Of a DNA stretch of 64,000 nt, positions 1-9,610 are shown one piece after another (within the stretch, counting starts at the first letter, position 1; each line of letters begins with the position of its first letter). The stretch comes from Kuafuiihalomonas sp039024635. Lineage in GTDB: Bacteria; Myxococcota; Kuafuiibacteriia; Kuafuiibacteriales; Kuafuiibacteriaceae. The notes beneath the pieces were generated by a model. It made no database searches and had not been told where the DNA came from. It saw only the letters and a list, made by a program, of their open reading frames with translations. The position numbers and the translations under genes are program-made. The stretch covers positions 1-64,000 of the forward strand of contig JBCCQA010000009.1 in the NCBI GenBank assembly GCA_039024635.1, in the 5' to 3' direction.

Positions 1-46
1 CGTAGATGGGTGGGCCCGGCTTCGCCGGGACCGGGACCCTCAGGAA
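1..46. repeat. GC hairpin repeat, copy 1
   Basis: A 46-nt sequence repeated exactly at 136-181. It carries the palindrome CCCGGC-TTC-GCCGGG followed by CCGGGACCCTCAGG. The stretch between the copies (47-135) contains no gene. It holds GAACGAAGGCGCAG-type sequence that recurs near 11390, beside another member of the same hairpin family. The copy at 136-181 runs into the stop codon of the kinase gene; this one lies farther downstream of that gene on the minus strand. Confidence 0.85.
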
Positions 47-135
47 CGCAACGAAGTGGAGGACCCGTAGGGGCCGGAACGAAGGCGCAGCGAGTGGAGC
101 TGAGTCGAGCGCGAGCTCGAGCTCAGCGGAATGAG

Positions 136-181
136 CGTAGATGGGTGGGCCCGGCTTCGCCGGGACCGGGACCCTCAGGAA
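136..181 (-). repeat. GC hairpin repeat, copy 2, at kinase stop codon
   Basis: Exact copy of bases 1-46. The stem CCCGGC/GCCGGG (150-155 and 159-164, triloop TTC) is followed by GGGACCCTCAGG. The TCA within it (175-177) is the TGA stop of the minus-strand kinase gene, so the repeat supplies the end of that reading frame. Related elements end the ino1-like gene, secF and the Cys-rich lipoprotein gene. In the minus-strand RNA it would form a strong hairpin, but there is no U tract, so a terminator role is inferred only. Confidence 0.85.
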
Positions 182-1200
182 GGCGCGTACCGTTCTAGGG
201 CCTCGACGAGTTCGTTGACCTTGGGGGGGCGGCGTCGGGCGTCGACCTCGAGCGAGCGCATGATGATGGGGTCCAGGCGCTTGTCGAGGGTCGCGTTCTT
301 GACGGAGGGCTCCGCGTAGCGTCCGAGAGGCAGGCTGCCGGTGAGCATCTCGTAGACCATGACGCCAAAGGAGTAGACATCGGCCCGTTGGGTGACTTTG
401 CCCGCGTCCTGGCGTTGCTCGGGCGCCATGTAATTGACCGTGCCCATCGAGATTCGACTTCCGGTCAAGTTAACGAAGGAGCGATCGCTGTAGAGCATGT
501 CGGCGAGGCCAAAGTCACAAATCTTGGCGACTCGGTCCCGACCTGCATCAGCAAGAAGTACGTTCTCGGGTTTGAGGTCTCGGTGCACCACCCCTCGGTC
601 GTGAGCGTAGGCCATGCCGTGCCCAACCTGGATGGCGAGAGCAAAGGCTTGTTTGGGCCGGACTTGCTTGCGCGAGAGCACGTTGCGAAGCGTCGGTCCA
701 TCGATGAACTCCATGACCAGGTAGTAGTTCTTCTCGACTTGGCCTTGATCGATGATGGCCACGACGTGGGGATGGGCCAGCTGGGCCAAGGCTGCCGCTT
801 CTCGTCGAAAGCGCTTTACGAACTCATCTTGGTGGGCGAGGTCCGAGCTCATTACCTTTATGGCCACGGAGCGATCAAGCGAGGGCTGCCAACCTTGGTA
901 GACTGTCCCCATCGCGCCGCGGCCGATGACCCTCCGAACTTCGAAGCCCCCGAGCTTGGTCCCTTCCTTCAGGTCGTTTTGAGCCACGCGATGGGGCTTC
1001 TTCGTTGCTGGTCGAGGAGGCGGCTGCTCGGCGCGGGGCGCCCGTGCGCCGGGGACGCCGATGAATGGCGTGTCGTCCCTCTGGACTTCGAACTTGATGC
1101 CGCAGCGTCGACAACGAACCTTCTGCCCCGAGACGTAGATGCCGACGTCATACTTGGCGCCACAGTTCGGGCAGCGCTGGACGACCTGTCGCGGCTTCAT
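175..1200 (-). CDS. Ser/Thr protein kinase with N-terminal zinc ribbon
   Basis: 341-residue Hanks-type kinase. A zinc-ribbon-like head has two CxxC pairs (C10/C13, C30/C33). A Pro/Arg-rich linker follows. The kinase domain runs from about residue 84 to 335: glycine loop GRGAMGTV (93-100), VAIK lysine K115, HRDLKPEN (206-213), DFG (229-231) and APE (259-261). All catalytic residues are present, so activity is expected. There is no transmembrane segment or C-terminal sensor, so it should be cytosolic. ATG start 8 nt after the stop of the FHA-GAF-cyclase gene, whose product has the same kind of zinc-ribbon head, so the two are probably co-transcribed and functionally linked. Substrate unknown. 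Confidence 0.93.
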   Translation of the reverse strand: MKPRQVVQRCPNCGAKYDVGIYVSGQKVRCRRCGIKFEVQRDDTPFIGVPGARAPRAEQPPPRPATKKPHRVAQNDLKEGTKLGGFEVRRVIGRGAMGTVYQGWQPSLDRSVAIKVMSSDLAHQDEFVKRFRREAAALAQLAHPHVVAIIDQGQVEKNYYLVMEFIDGPTLRNVLSRKQVRPKQAFALAIQVGHGMAYAHDRGVVHRDLKPENVLLADAGRDRVAKICDFGLADMLYSDRSFVNLTGSRISMGTVNYMAPEQRQDAGKVTQRADVYSFGVMVYEMLTGSLPLGRYAEPSVKNATLDKRLDPIIMRSLEVDARRRPPKVNELVEALERYAPS

Positions 1201-1208
1201 GGTTGGGC

Positions 1209-3104
1209 TCAGCCGTCCTTTAGCCGCAGGGCCTCATAGACCCCAATCTCTTCCGACTTGCCCTTCACCTGCCTCGTTCCGAGATAGCGTGCCTCGATCC
1301 GGTCTGCAACGAGTCGGTGGGTTGCTTCACTGATGAGTACCTGACCTCCCGAGGCAATCCCACACAGCCGAGAAGCCGTGTTGACGGTGTCTCCAATGAC
1401 GGTGAACTCCAGACGGCGCTTGCTCCCCATGTAGCCCGCGACCAGACTGCCGGTGTTCACGCCTACGCCCATTTGCACGGGGTCGAGGCCCTGACCGTCA
1501 CGCTCGGCGTTGAAGGCGGCGATCGTATCGCGAAAATCCAACGCGGCTGCCACCCCGTCGAAGACCGGTTCACCGTCGGCGCCGTTCTCGATCGCCCCCC
1601 AAGAGGCCATCAAGGCATCGCCAATGAACTTGTCCAGCACCCCATTCCGCTTGAACACGACTTCGACCAGGCGCTCGAAGTACTCGTTCAGAAGATCGAC
1701 GACGTCCTGCGGCTCCTTGGACTCGGACATACTGGTGAAGCCTCGGATATCGCAGAAGACGACCGAAGCCTCGATCTCGCGGCCTCCCTTCTGGATGGGA
1801 CGCCCTTTTCCCTGCACCATCTCCTCCACTACATGAGGAGGCAGGAAGCGGGAGAGCTGACCCCGAGCCTTGGCCTCTTCCTCGATCTGTCGGACCAGCC
1901 TTGCGTTCTGGATGGCGATGGCGGTTTGAGTAGCGATGGCCTTGAGCAGCTGCAGGTCTTTCTCGGTGAAGGCACCCACCCGCTCCCGGGTGTCCAAGTG
2001 CATGACGCCGAGAACCTTGTCGTGAGCGACCAGGGGAACGCACATGGCGGCCCGTATCCCCTGGGCAATGATGGACTGGGAGCCGGAAAAGCGCGGATCG
2101 ATGAAGGCATCGGAGAGGAGCACTGAAGCCCGCTCCTCCAGCGCACCGTTGAGGATGGTCGAGGAAAGGATGATCTCGTCGTCCTTACTGTCCGCCTTCT
2201 TCCGGCGGACGGTGTGGGGCACGAGGGTGTTGGTGTCTTCGTCCACCAACATGATCACGCCGTTGTCGGCCGGCAACATCGAGAAGACGACGTCCAAGGT
2301 CTTGGAGAGGAGCTTGCCCAGGTCGGTGGTCAGACCGATCCGGGAGAGTTCGTGGGTGAGGCGGAGCTTCTCGTAGTCTCGCTTCAAGACTTCGACGTCG
2401 CTCACCAGGTCGACCGGCTGAAAGTCCTGCTGCTCTTCCACGAGCTTGGCGTGAATGTGGGTCGAGCCGGCCGGATCCTGAGGAAGGATGGTCACCAGGT
2501 CTCTTGCGCTGTCCCTCTTCCCTCCCTCCAACTCGAAAGATAGCCGCATGGACCCTAGAAGAAGCTCGTCGCCTGGCTGAAGCTTGGCCTCCTGGATCCG
2601 CCGATTGTTGAGGTAGGTGCCGTTCGAAGAGCCCAGGTCGCGGAGCCACCAATCGTCGACTCTCCGCTCGAGCAGAGCGTGCTCCTTGGAGATCTCTCGA
2701 TCATTGAGGCGAATCAGATTTCTAGGATGGCGGCCGAGGGAGGTCGGGTTCTCCAGGGCAAAGTCGGTCACGAGACCATCTGGACTCCGATAGACCAGCT
2801 TGGCCGCGCCCGGCGTGGAGCGGCGGGACTGGGCGTTGCCCGGGACGATGACCCGAGGCTCCGCCGCTCCGCTCGTCAGGCGGTCGGCGGGCCGACCGGT
2901 GGTCGGTCCCCGAGACTCCCCCGGCTTTCGAACCTGGTCGACGGTCGGCGCTCTCGAAGCCGCCCGACGCACGTCGGACGCCTTGCGGTTCATGAGGGCA
3001 GCAGCGCTAAAGGGCTTGGCGCACTCTTGGCAGTACACCACCGCGTGGGCGGGCGGCTCCTTGAACTCGTTGAGAGCCCCACAGTGCGGGCACCATGCGC
3101 GCAT
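1209..3104 (-). CDS. FHA-GAF class III adenylate/guanylate cyclase
   Basis: 631 residues. The N-terminal zinc ribbon has C5/C8 and C25/C28. An FHA domain lies at about 100-190 (SLGRH, DLGSSNGT), predicted to bind phosphothreonine. A GAF domain is at about 255-410. A class III cyclase domain is at about 435-625, with metal-binding Asp in FCDIRGF and FIGDALM, a Lys just before FIGD, and IGDTVNTASR carrying the Asn/Arg pair that stabilises the transition state. The Lys/Asp pairing fits ATP as substrate (adenylate cyclase) rather than GTP; this is inferred from family rules. The gene lies just upstream of a Ser/Thr kinase, which could phosphorylate the ligand of the FHA domain. Confidence 0.93.
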   Translation of the reverse strand: MRAWCPHCGALNEFKEPPAHAVVYCQECAKPFSAAALMNRKASDVRRAASRAPTVDQVRKPGESRGPTTGRPADRLTSGAAEPRVIVPGNAQSRRSTPGAAKLVYRSPDGLVTDFALENPTSLGRHPRNLIRLNDREISKEHALLERRVDDWWLRDLGSSNGTYLNNRRIQEAKLQPGDELLLGSMRLSFELEGGKRDSARDLVTILPQDPAGSTHIHAKLVEEQQDFQPVDLVSDVEVLKRDYEKLRLTHELSRIGLTTDLGKLLSKTLDVVFSMLPADNGVIMLVDEDTNTLVPHTVRRKKADSKDDEIILSSTILNGALEERASVLLSDAFIDPRFSGSQSIIAQGIRAAMCVPLVAHDKVLGVMHLDTRERVGAFTEKDLQLLKAIATQTAIAIQNARLVRQIEEEAKARGQLSRFLPPHVVEEMVQGKGRPIQKGGREIEASVVFCDIRGFTSMSESKEPQDVVDLLNEYFERLVEVVFKRNGVLDKFIGDALMASWGAIENGADGEPVFDGVAAALDFRDTIAAFNAERDGQGLDPVQMGVGVNTGSLVAGYMGSKRRLEFTVIGDTVNTASRLCGIASGGQVLISEATHRLVADRIEARYLGTRQVKGKSEEIGVYEALRLKDG

Positions 3105-3243
3105 AGACCGATTCGACGCTCGACGCGTCGCGGCGCGACGCTACCATGCCGAGATCGATCCGACCAGGCGGGCCCCCTGAAATGGGAGGGCCGGAACGTC
3201 TCCGCGTTTGACGTCGGCTTGAATGCGGTGGGATTTCGAGCTG

Positions 3244-5754
3244 ATGTCTGACGAAGCGGCGGAACGGAGGACCTCTGCCCTGACGACGAGGGCCCGCCCC
3301 CAGCGCCCGCCAGGGGTGCTCCCCCGCTTCCTTGAGCCTTTCTTTGGACGAACCCTGGTCGAGGATCGCGCGCTGAGCTACCTCAGAGATGCCCACGCCC
3401 GAGGAACAGTCGTCCACACACTCCGCTCTCGGCGGCGGGTCGATCCATACTATATCCGCTTCTTGCTGGAGCAGCTCGGACTGCCCCGACCGAGCTGGTA
3501 CCACGATCATCCCCTGGCCAGTGAGGCCGCCACAGAAGCCGGCCTCGTCGAAACGGTGGAGGCCAAGGAGTCGGCGCTTCTGTTCATGCGCCGGCCACAG
3601 ACCTTGTTCGGCCAAGGAAGCCGGTATTCCGAGCGCTACGTCCGAGCGCTCCTCGAGCTGCAGCGAAAGAGCGAGGTCCCCATCCTCCTGCTCCCCGTCG
3701 CCCTCATCTGGATCCGAAGAGCCCCGGACCTGAAGAAGGGACTCTTTGATCGACTGTTGGGAGATAGGGAGGCCCCCGGCGCGCTACGGGAGATCAGCGG
3801 CTTTCTCTTTCACCACCGCAACTCCCGCTTCCACGTGGGCGCACCCATCGACTTGGCGGACGCACTGGACAGGGAAAAGGACCGGCCACTCCTCGTTGTG
3901 GCGAAGAAGGTCCGCTGGCTCATTCTTCACCACCTCGCCCGGGAAGAGCAGCTTCGCACCGGACCCATGCACCGACCGGCGGCGAAGACTCGACAGGCCG
4001 TCATCAACGACCCCCAGGTCCGGAAGCTCATCCAGGCCGGTACAGGCAAGAAGAGCGTCACCCAGCTCGAGGCCAAGGCCGAGGAGACGATTCGGGTCAT
4101 AGCGGCCGACATGCGCTACGGATGGCTTCGCGTTCTGGACAAGGTCATCGACTTCCTTTGGAGCCGAATCTACGACGGCATCGTCGTCGATCGAGCCGGC
4201 TTCGCCCAGCTGCGCGAGGCGGCCCGAAAGGGACCGGTGGTCGTCGTCCCCAGCCACAAGAGCCACATCGACTACATCGTCCTCAGCCAGGTCTTCTGGA
4301 AAGAGGGTATGATCCCGCCCCATATCGCCGCCGGAGAGAACCTCAACTTCTGGCCGATGGGTCACGTCTTCCGCCGAGCGGGTGCATTCTTCATTCGACG
4401 TAGCTTTCGAGGAGATAAGCTCTATGCCGCCATCTTCGCGGCCTACGTTCGGCGCCTGCTCCGAGAAGGGCATGTGATCGAGTTCTTCATCGAAGGCGGC
4501 CGGAGCAGAACCGGCCGACTCCTCGCTCCTCGAACCGGGATGCTGGGCATGACCATGGAACCTGTCTTCGAGGGACACTTCGAGGACGTGTCCTTCGTTC
4601 CCGTTTCCATCAGTTACGAGAAGGTCATCGAGGCCAAGTCCTATGCCCGAGAGCTGGCCGGCGGCACCAAGAAGCGAGAGAACGTCAGCCAGCTTCTGAG
4701 CTCGGGCCCGAAGGTCCTACGCTCGCGCTACGGTCGGGTCTACGTTGACTTCGACACCCCCATCTCGATGAGGAGCTTCGCAGCCCAGCTCGGCGTCGAC
4801 GTTGCCGAACGACCCCGGCAGCTGGCCACGCAGCTCGGCCACCGAATCGTCTATGGGATTAACTCGGCGACTCGGGTGACACCGACGGCCGCTGTGGCAC
4901 TGGTGCTCCTGGGAAGAGCGCGGGGCGGGATCTCCTTTTCGGACCTCCTGAGCGAGACGGACCGGCTGGTCGAGATCTTGGATCAGTTGGGGGCGCGTCG
5001 CTCGGCCGCCCTGGATGGCGGTCGAAGGTCGGCAGCCATCGAAGAGGCCATCGAACTGTTCTCCGGAGACGGTTCGGTGCGCGTCGACCAGGCGGCAGAC
5101 GGAGAAAGGGTGCTCCGGGTCGGTGCTCAGGGTCGGCAAACCCTGGATTTCTACAAGAACGCCATCATGCACTTCTTCGTCCCCTATTCGGTGGTGGCGA
5201 TGGCCGCGCTCTCCAAACCCCATGTGATTCGGAAGGAGGCCCAGCGCATCTCGAAGATCCTCAAACACGAGGTTTCGTTCCGCGTAGACGCGGACTTCGA
5301 CGCCAACTTCGATGCGTCCCTGGCCTTCTTGAAAGAGCGCAAGGTCCTGGACGACGAAGGAAACGTTCTCAATCGGGTGGAAGCTCGAGCACTAGCTGGG
5401 CTCTTGGCCGTGGTCTTCGAGACCTACCGGCTGATGGCGGAGAGCGCGGGACGTTTGGAGCACGGCCACCTGGCCCAGGCAGAACTCATTCGGGTCACGC
5501 TGGACGAGGCCCACCGACAGGTTCTGGAGGAGCGCATCGATCGACCGGAAGGAGCCACGAAACCTGCGCTCACGAACGCCGTGCGCTGGATGCACGACGA
5601 CGGAATCTTGAGCCGAGAAGAAGAGGGCCTGGTCTTGACCGGGGACGAGCGTCGCCAGCGGCTGATCGAAGAACTGACGAGCTACTTGGACGCGGTTCGT
5701 GAGCCGGATGGGATGCGGCTCCCCGCTTCGTCCGAAATCAGACCTTCGACGTAG
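3244..5754 (+). CDS. plsB: glycerol-3-phosphate acyltransferase PlsB-like
   Basis: About 836 residues, close to the size of the PlsB family. It transfers an acyl group to sn-glycerol-3-phosphate, the first step of phospholipid synthesis, at the inner membrane. The acyltransferase blocks are visible: HKSHIDYIVLS (HX4D catalytic pair, about residue 340), GAFFIRRSF, FIEGGRSRTGR and FVPVSISYEKV. The start is uncertain: ATG 3244 is used here, with an in-frame ATG at 3223 as the alternative; neither has a good Shine-Dalgarno sequence. It is divergent from the cyclase gene. Its last 73 nt overlap, on the opposite strand, the end of the thioredoxin-like gene. Confidence 0.92.
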   Translation: MSDEAAERRTSALTTRARPQRPPGVLPRFLEPFFGRTLVEDRALSYLRDAHARGTVVHTLRSRRRVDPYYIRFLLEQLGLPRPSWYHDHPLASEAATEAGLVETVEAKESALLFMRRPQTLFGQGSRYSERYVRALLELQRKSEVPILLLPVALIWIRRAPDLKKGLFDRLLGDREAPGALREISGFLFHHRNSRFHVGAPIDLADALDREKDRPLLVVAKKVRWLILHHLAREEQLRTGPMHRPAAKTRQAVINDPQVRKLIQAGTGKKSVTQLEAKAEETIRVIAADMRYGWLRVLDKVIDFLWSRIYDGIVVDRAGFAQLREAARKGPVVVVPSHKSHIDYIVLSQVFWKEGMIPPHIAAGENLNFWPMGHVFRRAGAFFIRRSFRGDKLYAAIFAAYVRRLLREGHVIEFFIEGGRSRTGRLLAPRTGMLGMTMEPVFEGHFEDVSFVPVSISYEKVIEAKSYARELAGGTKKRENVSQLLSSGPKVLRSRYGRVYVDFDTPISMRSFAAQLGVDVAERPRQLATQLGHRIVYGINSATRVTPTAAVALVLLGRARGGISFSDLLSETDRLVEILDQLGARRSAALDGGRRSAAIEEAIELFSGDGSVRVDQAADGERVLRVGAQGRQTLDFYKNAIMHFFVPYSVVAMAALSKPHVIRKEAQRISKILKHEVSFRVDADFDANFDASLAFLKERKVLDDEGNVLNRVEARALAGLLAVVFETYRLMAESAGRLEHGHLAQAELIRVTLDEAHRQVLEERIDRPEGATKPALTNAVRWMHDDGILSREEEGLVLTGDERRQRLIEELTSYLDAVREPDGMRLPASSEIRPST

Positions 5755-6293
5755 CGCTTGGCGTACCAGGCATCCCAGGTGCGAGGGCCAACCACGATGC
5801 CCTCCATCTCCCCCTCTTTCAGCACATAGGTCTCGGGAAACTTGGTTGTCCCGTAGCGAGCCGAGAGCGCGCCGCCAGGGTCCAGCAGCACAGTGAAGTT
5901 CGGGGGCTCGGCCTCGAAGAAGTCTCGGACTACATCCCAACTCTCGTCGGTCGAAATCGCGACCAGGACGAAGTCCTCCCGATCCGTAAAGTGCTGAGCG
6001 AGTGCCCGCAGCGAGGGCATCTCTTCGATGCAGGGTGGGCACCACGTGGCCCAGAAGTTGATGAGGACAGTCTTGCCCTCGAGGTCGCTGGATCTGACGG
6101 TTCGCCCGTCGAGACTCTCCAATTCGAAGGGCAAGGGCGCGCCGGATCGAGCCTCGACGTCGAGCAGACGCCGAGACAGCTCGACCTCGGCGCGGATGCG
6201 GTCTTGGACTCCTAGGACAACGAACCACAGGACAGCGGCGAGGGTCGACGCCAAGACGGCCAGCTGAAGGGGCCAGGGCAGCGAACGCTCCAC
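5682..6293 (-). CDS. TlpA/ResA-like membrane-anchored thioredoxin
   Basis: 203 residues from a GTG start. One N-terminal membrane segment (about 8-28, WPLQLAVLASTLAAVLWFVV) is followed by a periplasmic thioredoxin fold with INFWATWCPPCIEEMP. This CPPC redox site is typical of TlpA/ResA reductases that act on cytochrome c apoproteins or other exported thiols. A longer in-frame version starting near 6476 would run through the divergent DUF4388 gene and bury the membrane anchor, so GTG 6293 is preferred. The 3' end overlaps plsB by 73 nt in convergent orientation. The partner substrate is unknown. Confidence 0.85.
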   Translation of the reverse strand: MERSLPWPLQLAVLASTLAAVLWFVVLGVQDRIRAEVELSRRLLDVEARSGAPLPFELESLDGRTVRSSDLEGKTVLINFWATWCPPCIEEMPSLRALAQHFTDREDFVLVAISTDESWDVVRDFFEAEPPNFTVLLDPGGALSARYGTTKFPETYVLKEGEMEGIVVGPRTWDAWYAKRYVEGLISDEAGSRIPSGSRTASK

Positions 6294-6351
6294 GATGGCG
6301 CAGTCAGTCAGAACGGTGCCGACTCGGCAAGAATTCGGATACAAGCAGAGC

Positions 6352-7440
6352 ATGAGCGAGCTGACGGGGGACCTTGCGCTCATGCCCATTGGTGACGTGG
6401 TCATCTGGTTGGCAAACCGGGGCGTGTCGGGACGCCTGCACATTGAGCAGGAAGGCATCAGCAAGAGCTTCGACATCTTGGATGGTCAGGCCATCCGAGC
6501 GGCCTCCAACGATCCTCGAGAGTACTTTGGACAGTTCCTGGTGCACCAAGGCCTCCTGACGGAGGACCAGCTGACCCGAGCCTTTCAGACCCAAAACGAA
6601 ACGAAGGTTCTCCTGGGGCGGATTCTGGTGATGATCGGGATCGTCCCCGAGGAGCAGGTCATTCATACCTTGCGTATCAAGGTCAGCGAGTCCTTGCTCG
6701 ACGTGTTCCGCTGGACGAGCGGTCGCTTCCACTTCGAGGACCTGGCCTCCAGCGAAGAGCGACCTCAGATCGACCTGTTGGTACCGCTGGAAGCGATTCA
6801 CCGAGAAGGCACGGCCCGAAGCCAGATGTGGAGTCGCCACGCAGAGCTCTTCCCCGACCCTCGCTATCTGCTTCAAGTCGACCCCTCGCGGGTTCCAGCT
6901 TCGGCGACTCTCGACACCCTCGACGGACGAATCCTGGAGTTAGCTCAGTCAGGCCTCAGCATCGAGGCCATCACCTTGGACCTGCATGCGACAGACTACC
7001 AGATCGCGACGTCCATTTTGCGACTCCATCAGCAAGGCGCGGTCCATCCCCGCTCTCCCACCGATACTCTGCTCCCTCTCGATGCGGGCCCCGCCGCCCA
7101 CGCCGATCGAGCCCGGAGCGCAATGGACGACAACCGCTATTCGGAAGCCTTGCGCTACGTGGACGAAGGTATTCGTAGCCAGTCCAGCCCAGAGCTCGAG
7201 GCCATCCGCAACGCGCTCGGTGCACTCGGCGACAAGCTCGACCGAACGACGGTCCCGAATCTCCAGGGCGCCCCCAGCCCGGAAGTGCTTCGTCGGCTCT
7301 CGGCCAAGCAGCGCTACGTTCTCGCCCGTATCGACGGCGTCCGAACCGTGGAATCCATCATCCAGGTCTCGCCCATGCATGACGAAGAAGCTCTCGAGAT
7401 CCTTCGACAGTTCCAGGCAGACCAGATCATCATGGCCTGA
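6352..7440 (+). CDS. DUF4388 (PATAN) domain protein
   Basis: 362 residues. The N-terminal 90 or so residues match the PATAN/DUF4388 pattern (MSELTGDLALMPIGDVVIWL, then GVSGRLHIEQ and GQAIRAASND), a domain common in deltaproteobacterial signalling and gliding-related proteins. The middle resembles the linker following PATAN (FGQFLVHQGLLTEDQL). The C-terminus ends in a winged-helix-like stretch (RYVLARIDGVRTVESI). There is no enzymatic motif. The ATG at 6352 puts the domain at the N-terminus; an upstream ATG at 6295 would add 19 residues of no similarity. Likely a regulatory adaptor. Confidence 0.85.
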   Translation: MSELTGDLALMPIGDVVIWLANRGVSGRLHIEQEGISKSFDILDGQAIRAASNDPREYFGQFLVHQGLLTEDQLTRAFQTQNETKVLLGRILVMIGIVPEEQVIHTLRIKVSESLLDVFRWTSGRFHFEDLASSEERPQIDLLVPLEAIHREGTARSQMWSRHAELFPDPRYLLQVDPSRVPASATLDTLDGRILELAQSGLSIEAITLDLHATDYQIATSILRLHQQGAVHPRSPTDTLLPLDAGPAAHADRARSAMDDNRYSEALRYVDEGIRSQSSPELEAIRNALGALGDKLDRTTVPNLQGAPSPEVLRRLSAKQRYVLARIDGVRTVESIIQVSPMHDEEALEILRQFQADQIIMA

Positions 7441-7498
7441 AAGTCTCAGGTGCCACCTTCGACCCGGCGTTCCGGCCGACTCGACCGAGGCTCGACGA

Positions 7499-9547
7499 CT
7501 AGGGATGGGTCTTCAGCCAATAGAGGACGTGGCCCACCTTGCTGATCAAGTGGCTGGGTCGCCGAGCGATCCCATGAGAAGCACCAGGCAAGCGAACCAT
7601 CGCGCTGGGGACGCCTCGCTGGCGAAGCGCCTGATAGAACTGCTCACTCTCGGCGATGGGGGTCCTTAGATCCGCCTCACCCGTCAGGAGCATGGTGGGC
7701 GTCTTCACTGCGCCCACCTTCGAGAGGGGGGAGCGCCGCCAGTAGGTCGCCTGGTCCTCCCAAGGCGGTCGACGAAACCAATAGCGTGTGAAGTACGGGC
7801 TCTGATCGGCCGTGAGCGCAAAGCTGGTCCAGTTGATGACCGGCTTGGCGACCACCGCTGAGCGGAAACGGTCCGTCGTGCCGACCAGCCACGCCGTGAG
7901 CACCCCACCACCTGAGCCGCCGGTCACATGCAGTCGATCCGGATCGGCTCGACCTGCCGCGACCTCGACGTCCAGGACCTCCATCAAGTCGTCGACGTCG
8001 GGGCCCGGATAGTTCTTCTCGATAGCGTCGGCCCAGGAGCTACCGTAGCTCGTGCTCCCCCGAGGATTGGCGTACAGCACCATGTATCCAGCCGAAGCGT
8101 AGAGCTGAAGCTCGGCTGAGAAGACGGCTCCATAGCTCGCGTAGGGACCACCGTGGATCTCGAGGAGCGTTGGGAGACGCCGGGCTTCTCCGGTGCTGAG
8201 ACCGGGCGGAAGCAGGCGCCAATAGGCTACCCCGGAAGGCGTGCGACCGCCTTGGAGTGGACCGAGACGAAGCTCGGACAGGCCGGGGTTCAAGGTAACG
8301 ATGCGAGTGTCCCGTCGTCCGACCTCGAAAATTTCCGAAGGTCGGCTGGCATTCCGGCGGGCCACGACCAGCCTCTTGCTCGTGCCGCCAAAGGCCCCCG
8401 AGAGCCCGAAGCCCACGTAGGGCCGACCGCCGCCTCCGACCTCCACGTTGGAAGCAAGCGTTCGCAATCGATCCGGCGCTTCGGCCAAGCCCACCCGACC
8501 CACGCCCTCTTCGACCCAAGCCAGGAGCCAGCCCTTGGGGTCAGGCCGAAGAGCCTGGAAAGAGATATCGCGGTCCGCCAGCCAAGACTCCACTTCGCCC
8601 GAGTCCAGGTCGAGAACGAAGAGTCGGTCGGGATGCCAGCCTTTGCCTTCGTCTTCGTGACCAAGAAATGCGAGCAGACGACCGTCTGCGGACGCGATCG
8701 GCTTGGACTCCGGTCCTCCGGAGCTGGTCAGGCGCCGAATGCTGCGGTCCTTCACGTCCACCGCGAAGAGGTCGAAGGCCATGGGGTTCAGCTCGGCATC
8801 GGGATGCGGGTTGGCCGAGAAGATCACCGAGCCCCGAGCCCAGGTGAGCTCTGCCTTGCGCTGGGCAAAGCCGCGGGTGAGGCGTACGGGCGCCCCACCG
8901 GAGGCATCCACGACGAAGATATGCAAGCTAGCCTTCGGAACAAAGCCGCGACCGTCTCGACGGTACACCGCGCGATCGACGACGATGGCTTTGGCCGCCC
9001 ATTTGCCGCCCTGGGGAGGCTTGGGAAGGGCCACCCGGGATGGATTTGGGGCGGGAAGAGGTGAAGTGAAGGCCAAGCTCGCTCCATCCGGCGCCCAGAC
9101 GAAGCTTTTCACCCCATCCGGAACTCGGGTCAGCAGGGCCGTTCGACCCTGCTCGGGCCAATGAACGTAGATCTGCGGCTTGCCTTCAGACTGTGCCAAG
9201 AAGGCGAGGCGTCCGCCGTCGGGCGACCAAGACGGACTGGAGATCCCGTCCAGCCCAGTGACCATGGGGAGGTGGTCCTGGCCGACCAGCCACCACAACT
9301 CGCGGACATAGCGGTCACGTTTACGGTCGGCGCGGACCCGAAGGTAAACCAGCTCATCTCGGTTCGGGCGTGGCGCCGGCTGGGCCGCGTACTCGAGCTC
9401 GAAGATGGTCTCGAAGTCGAAGCCCTCGTCAGCGAACTCGATCGCGAGCGGCTTGGCGGGCGCGGGCTCCCGCTCCGGTGAAACGGGTTGGAAGGCCTCG
9501 AGGTTTTGGGCCGCGAGCACGGCGGCCAGGTACAGTGGATTCGGCAC
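7499..9547 (-). CDS. S9 family prolyl oligopeptidase / acylaminoacyl peptidase
   Basis: 682 residues. The N-terminal beta-propeller has TolB-like repeats (PSWSPDGGRLAFLA, FVWAPDGASLAF). The C-terminal alpha/beta-hydrolase carries the catalytic triad: Ser in TGGSGGGVL (about 541), Asp in LTGEADLRTP (about 624) and His in GASHG (about 657). It should cleave short peptides or acyl-amino acids from the N-terminus. GTG start. The N-terminus LYLAAVLAAQ is weakly signal-like but lacks positive charges, so location is uncertain. It is convergent with the DUF4388 gene (58 nt between) and lies 63 nt downstream of the response-regulator gene. Confidence 0.9.
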   Translation of the reverse strand: MPNPLYLAAVLAAQNLEAFQPVSPEREPAPAKPLAIEFADEGFDFETIFELEYAAQPAPRPNRDELVYLRVRADRKRDRYVRELWWLVGQDHLPMVTGLDGISSPSWSPDGGRLAFLAQSEGKPQIYVHWPEQGRTALLTRVPDGVKSFVWAPDGASLAFTSPLPAPNPSRVALPKPPQGGKWAAKAIVVDRAVYRRDGRGFVPKASLHIFVVDASGGAPVRLTRGFAQRKAELTWARGSVIFSANPHPDAELNPMAFDLFAVDVKDRSIRRLTSSGGPESKPIASADGRLLAFLGHEDEGKGWHPDRLFVLDLDSGEVESWLADRDISFQALRPDPKGWLLAWVEEGVGRVGLAEAPDRLRTLASNVEVGGGGRPYVGFGLSGAFGGTSKRLVVARRNASRPSEIFEVGRRDTRIVTLNPGLSELRLGPLQGGRTPSGVAYWRLLPPGLSTGEARRLPTLLEIHGGPYASYGAVFSAELQLYASAGYMVLYANPRGSTSYGSSWADAIEKNYPGPDVDDLMEVLDVEVAAGRADPDRLHVTGGSGGGVLTAWLVGTTDRFRSAVVAKPVINWTSFALTADQSPYFTRYWFRRPPWEDQATYWRRSPLSKVGAVKTPTMLLTGEADLRTPIAESEQFYQALRQRGVPSAMVRLPGASHGIARRPSHLISKVGHVLYWLKTHP

Positions 9548-9610
9548 CGCAAGAAGGGAACCGCTCGGAACCTCGGTGCCAATCGAGAAGTGAGCCCGGA
9601 GCCTCAGCCC

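Noticed and set aside
388..1239. 283-codon plus-strand frame
   Set aside because: Antisense to the kinase with intact catalytic motifs.
6294..6476. N-terminal extension of the thioredoxin-like protein with several Cys
   Set aside because: Runs through the divergent gene start and precedes the natural membrane anchor; treated as read-through frame.
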